Source: Actinomycetes bacterium
GTDB lineage: Bacteria; Actinomycetota; Acidimicrobiia; Acidimicrobiales; Palsa-688
Assembly: GCA_021827225.1 (NCBI GenBank)
Contig: JAKAXG010000388.1
Coordinates: forward strand, 1 to 5,069
Direction: 5' to 3'
DNA: 5,069 nt
The first letter of the stretch is position 1, and each line of letters begins with the position of its first letter. Both the position numbers and the translations under genes were made by a program. The notes beneath the pieces are model-generated. The model made no database searches. It saw only the letters and a list, made by a program, of their open reading frames with translations, and had not been told where the DNA came from. Below are positions 1 through 5,069 of the stretch, piece after piece.

Positions 1-30
1 GGGGTGGGACCAAATGCCGCAGATCGCCAC

Positions 31-35
31 GGGGG
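31..35 (+). promoter_or_regulatory. Candidate ribosome binding site for gpsA
   Basis: A run of five G lies 10 nt before the GTG at 46. It is a weak but usable Shine-Dalgarno element of the G-run kind seen at the other genes here. It supports starting GpsA at 46 rather than at the GTG at 4, for which almost no upstream sequence is visible. Confidence 0.4.
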
Positions 36-45
36 TAGCGGACCG

Positions 46-1035
46 GTGAACGTGACGGTGCTGGGCGCGGGGTCGTGGGGAACCACCGTGGCCAGCCTGG
101 CGACGGCCCTGAACCCCACCATCCTCTGGGCCCGCAACGCCGAGGTGGCCGACGAGGTCAACGAGAACCACACCAACGGCACCTACCTCCCCTCCACCAC
201 CCTCCCCCGCCGGCTGAGGGCCACGCCGGACATGCAGGAGGCGGTGCGCGACGCCGACGTGCTCATCGTCGGGGTCCCGTCCAAGGGCTTCCGGGCCACC
301 CTCCAGGAGGCGAGCCGGTGGGTCAGGCCCTGGATCCCGGTGGTGAGCCTCACCAAGGGCATCGAGGGCGAGACCCTGCTGCGGATGACCCAGATCATCG
401 AAGAACTCATGCCGGGTCATCCGGCGGCCGCCCTGAGCGGGCCCAACCTGGCCCGCGAGATCATGGCCGGCCAGGCCGCGGCGAGCGTCATCGCGACCAA
501 GGACCTGTCGGTGGCCGCCGCCCTCCAGCAGGTCCTGCAGCACAAGCTGTTCCGGATCTACCGCAACCACGACGTCATAGGCTGCGAGATCGGGGGGGCC
601 CTGAAGAACGTGATCGCCATCGCTGCCGGCATCGGCGAGGGCCTCGGTGTCGGCGACAACACCCGCTCGGCGGTGATGACCAGGGGTTTGGCCGAGCTGA
701 CCCGCCTCGGGGTGGCCATGGGCGCCGAACCCCAGACGCTGGCCGGCCTGGCCGGCATGGGCGACCTGGTGGCCACGTGCATGAGCCCCTACAGCCGCAA
801 CCGGACGGTGGGCGAGATGCTCGGCCGGGGCAAGCTCCTCGACGAGATCCTGGCCGAGATGCACATGGTTGCCGAGGGTGTGAACACCGCCCGCATCGCC
901 CTGACCCTGGCCGAGAGCTACGGGGTGGACCTGCCCATCTGCCAGGAGATCCACCGGGTGGTCACCGGCCAGCAGCGCCCGGTCGACGCCTACCGCGGTC
1001 TCCGGGACCCGGGTCACGAGTCCGACCCCGGATGA
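46..1035 (+). CDS. gpsA: Glycerol-3-phosphate dehydrogenase [NAD(P)+]
   Basis: This enzyme reduces dihydroxyacetone phosphate to sn-glycerol-3-phosphate in the cytoplasm, supplying the phospholipid backbone. The protein opens directly on the Rossmann dinucleotide motif GAGSWG (residues 7-12). It then shows SLTKGIE, LSGPNLAREI, the GGALKNVIAIAAG segment with the family's catalytic lysine, NTRSAVMTRGLAELTRLG, GLAGMGDLVATC with SRNRTVGEMLG, and VAEGVNTA, all GpsA hallmarks. Its 329 residues fit the family. Wording such as SWGTTVAS and RPWIPVVSL recalls the mycobacterial GpdA1 (Rv0564c) type; this comparison is from memory. I chose GTG 46 because the Rossmann strand starts immediately after it. 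An in-frame GTG at 4 would add 14 residues (GPNAADRHGG...) that look unlike the family, and the frame is open to the left edge. It is followed after 54 nt by a phosphodiesterase gene that also produces glycerol-3-phosphate. The function is very likely; the exact start is less sure. Confidence 0.95.
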   Translation: MNVTVLGAGSWGTTVASLATALNPTILWARNAEVADEVNENHTNGTYLPSTTLPRRLRATPDMQEAVRDADVLIVGVPSKGFRATLQEASRWVRPWIPVVSLTKGIEGETLLRMTQIIEELMPGHPAAALSGPNLAREIMAGQAAASVIATKDLSVAAALQQVLQHKLFRIYRNHDVIGCEIGGALKNVIAIAAGIGEGLGVGDNTRSAVMTRGLAELTRLGVAMGAEPQTLAGLAGMGDLVATCMSPYSRNRTVGEMLGRGKLLDEILAEMHMVAEGVNTARIALTLAESYGVDLPICQEIHRVVTGQQRPVDAYRGLRDPGHESDPG

Positions 1036-1043
1036 GCCGGGCG

Positions 1044-1070
1044 CCCAGGGATCGGGGAAAGGGCCCTGGG
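1044..1070 (+). other. Hairpin between gpsA and the phosphodiesterase gene
   Basis: CCCAGGG (1044-1050) and CCCTGGG (1064-1070) form a perfect 7-bp stem around a 13-nt purine-rich loop. There is no T run after it, so a strong intrinsic terminator is unlikely. It could reduce read-through, act as an RNA processing or stability element, or be chance in G/C-rich DNA. It ends 19 nt before the GTG of the next gene, so it may also affect access of ribosomes to that start. Confidence 0.35.
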
Positions 1071-1089
1071 AGTCGGTAGGGTCGGCGCC

Positions 1090-1872
1090 GTGAGCAGCCG
1101 GTTCGCATTCCTCGACCATCCCGCTCCCCTCGCGTTCGCCCACCGGGGCGGATCCCTGGAGGCCGCGGAGAACAGCTGGACGGCCTTCCGACACGCCCAC
1201 GACCTCGGCTACCACTACGTCGAAACCGACGTCCACGCCACCTGCGACGGGGTGGTCGTGACCATCCACGATCCCGACCTGGCCCGCACCAGCGAGCGCA
1301 GCGGCCTGATCAGGGAGATGACGTGGAGGGAGCTGTCGGCAGTGCGGCTGACCGGTAGCGAGGAGGCGGTGCCGCGCCTGGACGACGTGCTGGCGGCCTG
1401 GCCGGACATGCGCTGGAACATCGACGCCAAGCACGACAGCGTGGTGGGTCCGCTGATCGAGACCATCCACAGGTGCGGGGCCCTCGAGCGGGTGTGCATC
1501 ACCTCCTTCAACGACCGGCGGGTCGCCCGGATCAGGCGGGCGCTGGGACCGAAGCTGTGCACCGGGATGGGACCGGCGGCCAGCACGGCCCTCCGGCTGG
1601 CCAGCATGCTCCCGGACCGGGCCAGCCGGGCGGCGGGCGCCCAGCTGAGCGCCTTCGGCGCGGCCCAGGTCCCGATCCGCCAGGGCCGGATCCCGGTGGT
1701 GGACCGGCGGTTCCTCGACGCCGCCCACCGGCTCGGCATCGACGTCCATGTCTGGACCGTTGACGATTCCGCCTCTATGGAGAAGCTTCTCGATCTGGGG
1801 GTCGACGGGCTAATGACAGATCGGCCGTCAGCACTAAAGGAGCTGCTGGTGAGAAGGGGCGCCTGGGTCTGA
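1090..1872 (+). CDS. Glycerophosphodiester phosphodiesterase (GDPD family)
   Basis: This enzyme hydrolyses glycerophosphodiesters (deacylated phospholipids) to sn-glycerol-3-phosphate and an alcohol. The 260-residue TIM-barrel protein carries the family signature in order: AFAHRGG (His18, Arg19), AENSWTAF (Glu27, Asn28), ETDVH (Glu45, Asp47, metal ligands), IHDP (His60, second catalytic His), WNIDAKHD (Asp112, Lys114), ITSFNDRR, VHVWTVDD (Trp222) and VDGLMTDRP (239-246). Asp112 stands where many homologues have Glu, as in NIEIK; this is a mild variant. There is no signal peptide or membrane segment, so it should be cytosolic, like E. coli UgpQ rather than periplasmic GlpQ. GTG 1090 is the only usual start codon after the gpsA stop in this frame, with a weak TAGGG 8 nt upstream. 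It probably shares a transcript with gpsA. The last 30 or so codons use A/T-richer codons (CTA, ACA, TCA, AGA) than the rest. Confidence 0.93.
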   Translation: MSSRFAFLDHPAPLAFAHRGGSLEAAENSWTAFRHAHDLGYHYVETDVHATCDGVVVTIHDPDLARTSERSGLIREMTWRELSAVRLTGSEEAVPRLDDVLAAWPDMRWNIDAKHDSVVGPLIETIHRCGALERVCITSFNDRRVARIRRALGPKLCTGMGPAASTALRLASMLPDRASRAAGAQLSAFGAAQVPIRQGRIPVVDRRFLDAAHRLGIDVHVWTVDDSASMEKLLDLGVDGLMTDRPSALKELLVRRGAWV

Positions 1873-1893
1873 ACTTTGGGCCATGCCCGCCCG

Positions 1894-1917
1894 GCGCACC
1901 CGGCCTGATTTGTGCGC
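1894..1917 (+). terminator. Weak candidate terminator after the phosphodiesterase gene
   Basis: GCGCAC (1894-1899) pairs perfectly with GTGCGC (1912-1917) around a 12-nt loop, starting 22 nt after the phosphodiesterase stop. No T run follows, the stem is short and the loop large. It would be a weak terminator at best. Rho-dependent termination in this region is equally possible. Confidence 0.25.
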
Positions 1918-1966
1918 ATAACGGACACAGGGACTCAATAAAGATCCAGGATGCCGCGACACGCCG

Positions 1967-1995
1967 TTGTACTCGGCCTATCTTTGGCGTAGCGT
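1967..1995 (+). promoter_or_regulatory. Candidate promoter for the transporter gene
   Basis: TTGTAC (1967-1972) and TAGCGT (1990-1995) are separated by exactly 17 nt. They resemble a -35/-10 pair of the primary sigma factor: the TTG of the -35 and the TA...T of the -10, a form common in actinomycetes. Transcription would start near 2001-2003, giving a leader of about 60 nt. A small dyad, AGCGT (1991-1995) with ACGCT (2002-2006), overlaps the -10 and the start point and could be an operator. Each hexamer matches consensus at only about half its positions, so this is a suggestion. Confidence 0.3.
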
Positions 1996-2005
1996 TCGCC
2001 CACGC

Positions 2006-2026
2006 TCGGAGCCAGGGGGGCTCCGG
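2006..2026 (+). other. Leader stem-loop upstream of the transporter gene
   Basis: GGAGCC (2008-2013) pairs with GGCTCC (2019-2024) around the 5-nt loop AGGGG. C2007-G2025 and a T-G wobble (2006/2026) extend the stem to 8 bp. An A-rich stretch (ACACTAAAAAGAA), not T-rich, follows, so it does not look like a forward intrinsic terminator. If the candidate promoter is right, this hairpin lies at the very 5' end of the mRNA, where it could protect the transcript or affect translation. Confidence 0.4.
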
Positions 2027-2050
2027 ACCCACACTAAAAAGAACCGAAAC

Positions 2051-2057
2051 CGGGGGG
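2051..2057 (+). promoter_or_regulatory. Ribosome binding site of the transporter gene
   Basis: CGGGGGG lies 6 nt before ATG 2064. This spacing favours ATG 2064 over the in-frame TTG at 2058, which directly abuts the G run. The G run also sits in a possible 4-bp mini-hairpin, AACC-GGGG-GGTT (2048-2059), which could partly mask it. That fold is too short to rely on. Confidence 0.6.
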
Positions 2058-2063
2058 TTGTTA

Positions 2064-3779
2064 ATGTCCGTAGCGGAAGCTGGCCGTACGACCAGTTCGA
2101 GGGGAGGGTTGTCGGGGCTCTGGAACCGACAACTCGACGCCTACCCCGACACCGGTCCAAGGATGATGTACCTGGGGATCACCGTGCTGGCCACGGTGAC
2201 CCTTTATTACGAGCTCTACGTCGCCGGGTCGGTGTCGACGCTGATCCTGGCCAGGCTGCACATGAGCTTCACCTTCTTCGTGTACACACTGGCGTTCGGG
2301 AACCTGATCGGGGCCTTCGGGTCACTCTTCGCCGGGCTCACCGACCGGCTGGGCCGGACCAACCTGGTGGTCTTCGGTCTGCTGCTGACCGGCGTGTTCG
2401 TGGCCTTCATCATCCCAGCCGCCACCGACAAGTGGGTCTTCACCGTCGAGGGATGGGTCGTGGGGGTGGTCGAAGGCATATGCCTTGTGGCCACACCGGC
2501 GCTGATCAGGGACTTCTCTCCACAGGTCGGCCGGGCCACAGCAATGGGCTTCTGGACCAGCGGTCCGGTGTTGGGGAGCCTGATCGTGGCCGTCGTTGCC
2601 ACCAACACGATCGGCGCGAACCCGTCCCCCAGCTTCTGGACCCACGAGTACCACATCTGCGGCATCGCCGGCCTGGTCGTGTTCGTCATCGCCCTGTTCG
2701 GCCTCAAGGAGCTGTCTCCAGGGTTGCGGGACCAGCTGATGGTGACCATGGAGGACCGGGCCCTGATAGAGGCCAAGGCCAAGGGAATAGATGTTGAGGA
2801 GTCCCTGAAGAACCCCTGGGGCCAGCTCATCAAGCCCGACGTGGTCATCTCCGCCCTGGGCGTCTCGATCTTCCTGCTGATCTACTACACCGCCGTCGGC
2901 TTCGGTCTCATCTACCTCACCACCGTGTTCGGCTTCTCGATCAAGGACGCCAACGGCATCGGGAACTGGAACTGGGGCCTGGACTTCCTGGCCCTGATCG
3001 TCTTCGGCGTCATCTCGGACCGGCTCCGGGTGCGCAAGCCTTTCATGATAGCTGGAGGCATTGCATCGGCAATCATGCTCATCGTGTACCTCGAGCAGGC
3101 TGGTAACGCTCACGCCGGGTACTACACCATCGCCCTCATCACCGGCGGGATGGCCTTCTGCCTGGGCGTGGCGTACGTGCCGTGGATGGCCAGCTTCACC
3201 GAGACGGTCGAGGCCCGGAACCCGGCACTGACCGCCACCGGCCTGGCCATCTGGGGCTGGATCATCCGGGTGGTGGTGTTCGTCGCCTACCTGCTCCTGC
3301 CGACGGTGATCAACTCGGTCACCCCGCTGGTCAACTACGGCGGCGCGGTGCAGGCCGTGGTCAAGCAGTACCCGACCCAGGTCGCCACCCTGTCGGTGAT
3401 CCATCCCAATACCCTGGCCGCCCTCAAGGCCAACCCGGGCAACACCGCTGCCATCGGACAGGCCGTGAGCCAGGTCTCCGCCGGGCTGCATGTCAGCTCC
3501 GGCCAGGCCCTGCAGAACCTGATCGCGGTGTCCAAGATGCCGGCCAGCGCCACCGCCACCCTGGCCCACGCCCCAGCTGTCGAGAAGGCGGCCAAGGACG
3601 CGCCCGGCCAGTGGAAGACGTGGTACTGGATCTGCTTCGGCGGGATGATCTTCTTCCTCTGCACCGTCCCGCTCATGCGGGGCCGGTGGTCGCCCAAGGC
3701 GGCCAAGGCCGACGAGGAAGCCCACGAGGCGATGGTCCAGGCCGAGATGGCCAAGCTGGGCATGACGGCCGGCGCCTGA
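2064..3779 (+). CDS. Major facilitator superfamily (MFS) transporter
   Basis: This is a predicted inner-membrane secondary transporter of 571 residues; the substrate is unknown. About 12 membrane segments can be read, TM1 near residues 34-55 through TM12 near 517-538. The MFS motif A, GLTDRLGRTN, lies at 91-100 between TM2 and TM3, and its second-half echo GVISDRLRVRKP at 315-326 between TM8 and TM9. A charged cytoplasmic linker (about 215-258, with EDRALIEAKAKG) joins the two six-helix halves. FTETVEARNPALTATG before TM11 recalls the ERxRxTG-like segment of metabolite:H+ symporters. It is longer than a typical MFS protein (400-450 residues) because of an Ala-rich insertion of about 100 residues between TM11 and TM12 (415-516), expected outside the membrane, plus a charged helical C-terminal tail (539-571). 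ATG 2064 is chosen for its RBS; TTG 2058 would add two residues. It has its own leader and is convergent with the epoxide hydrolase gene. Sugar, organic acid or drug transport cannot be told apart. Confidence 0.9.
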   Translation: MSVAEAGRTTSSRGGLSGLWNRQLDAYPDTGPRMMYLGITVLATVTLYYELYVAGSVSTLILARLHMSFTFFVYTLAFGNLIGAFGSLFAGLTDRLGRTNLVVFGLLLTGVFVAFIIPAATDKWVFTVEGWVVGVVEGICLVATPALIRDFSPQVGRATAMGFWTSGPVLGSLIVAVVATNTIGANPSPSFWTHEYHICGIAGLVVFVIALFGLKELSPGLRDQLMVTMEDRALIEAKAKGIDVEESLKNPWGQLIKPDVVISALGVSIFLLIYYTAVGFGLIYLTTVFGFSIKDANGIGNWNWGLDFLALIVFGVISDRLRVRKPFMIAGGIASAIMLIVYLEQAGNAHAGYYTIALITGGMAFCLGVAYVPWMASFTETVEARNPALTATGLAIWGWIIRVVVFVAYLLLPTVINSVTPLVNYGGAVQAVVKQYPTQVATLSVIHPNTLAALKANPGNTAAIGQAVSQVSAGLHVSSGQALQNLIAVSKMPASATATLAHAPAVEKAAKDAPGQWKTWYWICFGGMIFFLCTVPLMRGRWSPKAAKADEEAHEAMVQAEMAKLGMTAGA

Positions 3780-3807
3780 GGCGCAGCCAGCCCACCCTGT
3801 TGGGGAC

Positions 3808-3843
3808 GGGCGGGGCCGGGGCCGGATGGCCCCGGCCCCGCTT
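3808..3843. terminator. Bidirectional G/C stem-loop between convergent genes
   Basis: Positions 3811-3823 pair perfectly with 3828-3840 (13 bp, all G/C) around the 4-nt loop GGAT. G3810-C3841 and two G-T wobbles (3808-3809 with 3842-3843) extend it. It starts about 30 nt after the transporter stop and lies just beyond the epoxide hydrolase stop at 3860. There is no T run on either side, which fits the U-less stems proposed as terminators in G/C-rich actinomycetes. It could end both transcripts or protect their 3' ends. Confidence 0.65.
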
Positions 3844-3859
3844 CGCGCCCAGGGGACGG

Positions 3860-4996
3860 TCAGCGCACCGTCCGGAAGAAGCTCCGCAACTCCTCGACGA
3901 AGATGGCCGGCTGCTCGAATGCGGCGAAGTGCCCGCCCACCGCCGGCTCGCCCCAGTGGCGGATGTCGGCGAACTGGCGCTCGGCCCACCGGCGGGAGCA
4001 GCGGAAGATCTCCTTGGGGAAGACCGACCCCCCCATGGGCACCGACACCGGGCCGAGGGGCGGGTTCTCGAACGACTCCCAGTACATGCGGGCCGACGAG
4101 GCTCCGGCCCCGTTGAGCCAGTAGAGCATGACGTTGTCCAGGATCCGGTCCGCGCCCAGCGCTGCCACCGGATCACCGCCGGTGTCGCTCCACGCCCGGA
4201 ATTTTTCCAGTATCCAGGCGCACTGGCCGACGGGTGAGTCGACCAGGGCGTAGCCGAGGGTCTGGGGGCGGGTGGACTGGATCTTGGAGTAGCCCGAGTC
4301 GTGGGCCATGTACTCGCTGACCCCGGCCAGGGCCGACTGCTCCAGTTCCGTCAGCTCACCGTCGTCCGGCCCGGGGAAGCCGATGATCATGTTCAGGTGG
4401 ATGCCGGCCACGTGGTCGGGGTCCTGCTGGCCGATGCTGGTGGTGACCATCGACCCCCAGTCCCCGCCCTGGGCCCCGTAGCGGTCGTAGCCCAGCCTGG
4501 CCATGAGCTGCGCCCACGCCCGGGCCGTCCGCTCCACCCCCCATCCGGGGCCGGTGGGCTTGTCGGAGAAGGCGTAGCCGGGGAGGGAGGGCACGACGAC
4601 CGAGAAGGCGTCGCTGTCGTCCCCGCCGTGCGCCCCCGGGTCGGTGAGGGGGCCGATGACCTCCAGGAACTCCACGAACGAGCCGGGCCAGCCGTGGGTG
4701 AGGATCAAGGGGAAGGCATCCGGATGCGGCGACGGCACGTGGAGGAAGTGGATCCCGAGGCCGTCGATCTCCGCGCGGTAGTGGGGGAAGGAGTTCAGGT
4801 ACTTCTGGCGGGCGGGCCAGTCGTAGGTCCCGGCCCAGTACCGGCACAGGTCCTGCAGGTAGCCGAGGGGAACGCCCTGCGACCAGTCGTCCACCGTGGC
4901 GGCCTCCGGCCAGCGGGTCCGGGCCAGCCGCTCGGAGAGGTCCCGGAGGTCATCGTCGGAAACCTCTATCCGGAAGGGCGTCACATCGTCGGGCAT
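3860..4996 (-). CDS. Epoxide hydrolase, EHN / microsomal type
   Basis: This alpha/beta-hydrolase is predicted to open epoxides with water to vicinal diols through an aspartyl ester intermediate. The 378 residues begin with the EHN N-terminal domain (about 5-110, including LARTRWPEA, WSQGVPLGYL and YRAEIDGLGIHFLH). The oxyanion-hole motif HGWPGS follows at 101-106, then VPSLPGYAFSDKP. GGDWGS (177-182) carries the nucleophile Asp179. Tyr305 in SSARMYWES fits the epoxide-activating tyrosine, Glu329 in FPKEI the charge-relay acid, and His356 in GGHFAAFEQP the catalytic base; all by family alignment from memory. Unlike mammalian microsomal enzymes it has no N-terminal membrane anchor, so it should be soluble. 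ATG 4996 is supported by GAGGGGG 4 nt upstream. It is transcribed towards the MFS gene, and a dyad at 5025-5046 may control it. The fold and reaction class are near certain. The substrate is unknown: detoxification or catabolism of an alkene- or terpene-derived epoxide is possible, and some EHN proteins remain uncharacterised. Confidence 0.93.
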   Translation of the reverse strand: MPDDVTPFRIEVSDDDLRDLSERLARTRWPEAATVDDWSQGVPLGYLQDLCRYWAGTYDWPARQKYLNSFPHYRAEIDGLGIHFLHVPSPHPDAFPLILTHGWPGSFVEFLEVIGPLTDPGAHGGDDSDAFSVVVPSLPGYAFSDKPTGPGWGVERTARAWAQLMARLGYDRYGAQGGDWGSMVTTSIGQQDPDHVAGIHLNMIIGFPGPDDGELTELEQSALAGVSEYMAHDSGYSKIQSTRPQTLGYALVDSPVGQCAWILEKFRAWSDTGGDPVAALGADRILDNVMLYWLNGAGASSARMYWESFENPPLGPVSVPMGGSVFPKEIFRCSRRWAERQFADIRHWGEPAVGGHFAAFEQPAIFVEELRSFFRTVR

Positions 4997-5000
4997 CGAT

Positions 5001-5007
5001 CCCCCTC
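5001..5007 (-). promoter_or_regulatory. Ribosome binding site of the epoxide hydrolase gene
   Basis: On the minus strand GAGGGGG is followed by ATCG and then the ATG ending at 4994. This is the strongest Shine-Dalgarno match in the window and fixes the start of the epoxide hydrolase. Confidence 0.75.
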
Positions 5008-5024
5008 GTGTCGGTGTGGGAGCG

Positions 5025-5046
5025 GCACGGCCGTCCGAGGTCGTGC
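5025..5046 (-). promoter_or_regulatory. Operator-like dyad upstream of the epoxide hydrolase gene
   Basis: GCACGGCC (5025-5032) and GGTCGTGC (5039-5046) are inverted repeats of 8 bp with one G-T mismatch, around a 6-nt centre. The dyad ends 28 nt upstream of the ATG. On the minus strand it lies 5 nt after TTGACC (5057-5052), a good -35-like hexamer. It would therefore cover the promoter spacer and -10 region, as repressor operators often do. No convincing -10 hexamer is visible, and an RNA hairpin is the alternative reading. Confidence 0.35.
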
Positions 5047-5069
5047 GCTGCGGTCAAGGTAGCCGTCCG

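Larger units (their letters stand above)
1873..2063 (+). other. Intergenic region and leader before the transporter gene
   Basis: This is the longest gene-free stretch in the interior of the window and is less G/C-rich than the genes. From left to right it holds a weak hairpin just after the phosphodiesterase gene, a bland stretch, a candidate promoter (1967-1995), small dyads around 1986-2006, an 8-bp stem-loop (2006-2026), an A-rich spacer and the transporter RBS. I see no small ORF with a convincing start and RBS, and no tRNA-like fold. Confidence 0.6.

Noticed and set aside
4..45. N-terminal extension of GpsA from GTG 4
   Set aside because: The 14 extra residues do not resemble family sequence, and the Rossmann strand begins right after GTG 46, which has a G-run RBS. 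The frame is open to the edge, so an upstream start cannot be fully excluded.
75..1079. Long open frame on the plus strand overlapping gpsA
   Set aside because: Its translation is Gly/Arg/Pro/His-rich low-complexity sequence typical of an out-of-frame reading of G/C-rich coding DNA. gpsA in the other frame has clear family motifs.
1780..1791. Perfect 12-bp palindrome GAGAAGCTTCTC
   Set aside because: It lies within the coding region and encodes ordinary residues (Glu-Lys-Leu-Leu) of the phosphodiesterase. With no spacer it is more likely chance than a regulatory site.
1215..1928. Open frame of 237 codons on the minus strand across the phosphodiesterase gene
   Set aside because: It is a Ser/Arg-rich shadow translation with no domain, opposite a clear GDPD gene.
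1910..1945. TTGTGC followed by CAATAAAGAT as a promoter
   Set aside because: The spacing is about 20 nt for the best -10-like bases, and shifting to 17 nt destroys the match. The pair at 1967-1995 is better.
2322..3989. Open frame of 555 codons on the minus strand across the transporter gene
   Set aside because: It is antisense to a well-supported MFS gene and also runs through the stem between the convergent genes. The translation has no recognisable domain and is rich in Gly, Arg, His and Asp, as expected of a shadow frame.
5052..5057. TTGACC on the minus strand as a full promoter for the epoxide hydrolase
   Set aside because: The -35-like hexamer is good, but no TA-containing -10 hexamer lies 16-18 nt downstream, so I do not list it as a promoter on its own.
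4301..5062. Open frame of 253 codons on the plus strand across the epoxide hydrolase gene
   Set aside because: It is antisense to a gene with a full catalytic set and a strong RBS. The product is repetitive Gly/Val/Arg/Pro without motifs.

Overview
This window looks like chromosomal DNA of a high-GC actinomycete (Actinomycetota). The signs are strong G/C bias at third codon positions, frequent GTG starts, Shine-Dalgarno sites that are runs of G, long antisense shadow frames, and a terminator-like stem made only of G and C. The GpsA resembles, from memory, the mycobacterial GpdA1 (Rv0564c) type. An uncultivated or acidimicrobial lineage is possible, but I cannot assign a genus. I see no phage, IS, CRISPR, tRNA or rRNA signal.

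Layout: (1) 46-1035 (+) encodes NAD(P)-dependent glycerol-3-phosphate dehydrogenase (gpsA). (2) After a 54-nt gap with a 7-bp hairpin, 1090-1872 (+) encodes a cytosolic glycerophosphodiester phosphodiesterase. It lies in the same reading frame as gpsA, separated only by the gpsA TGA and a stop-free linker. (3) 1873-2063 is a comparatively A/T-richer intergenic region. It holds a weak post-gene hairpin, a candidate promoter, a leader stem-loop and a G-run ribosome binding site. (4) 2064-3779 (+) encodes a 12-TM major facilitator superfamily transporter with an extra segment of about 100 residues between TM11 and TM12, predicted to lie outside the cell. (5) 3780-3859 is a short gap between convergent genes, with a perfect 13-bp G/C stem that could serve as a two-way terminator. 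(6) 3860-4996 (-) encodes a soluble microsomal-type (EHN) epoxide hydrolase with all catalytic residues recognisable. (7) 4997-5069 is its upstream region, with a clear RBS, an operator-like dyad and a -35-like hexamer.

How the genes work together: gpsA and the phosphodiesterase both yield sn-glycerol-3-phosphate, one by reducing dihydroxyacetone phosphate and the other by salvaging deacylated phospholipid head groups. They form a plausible two-gene unit feeding phospholipid synthesis. The transporter and the epoxide hydrolase are convergent and probably separate transcription units; a shared substrate is possible, but the sequence does not show it. No clearly undescribed system is visible. 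The most unusual points are the transporter insertion, the in-frame gpsA/phosphodiesterase junction and the dyad upstream of the epoxide hydrolase.
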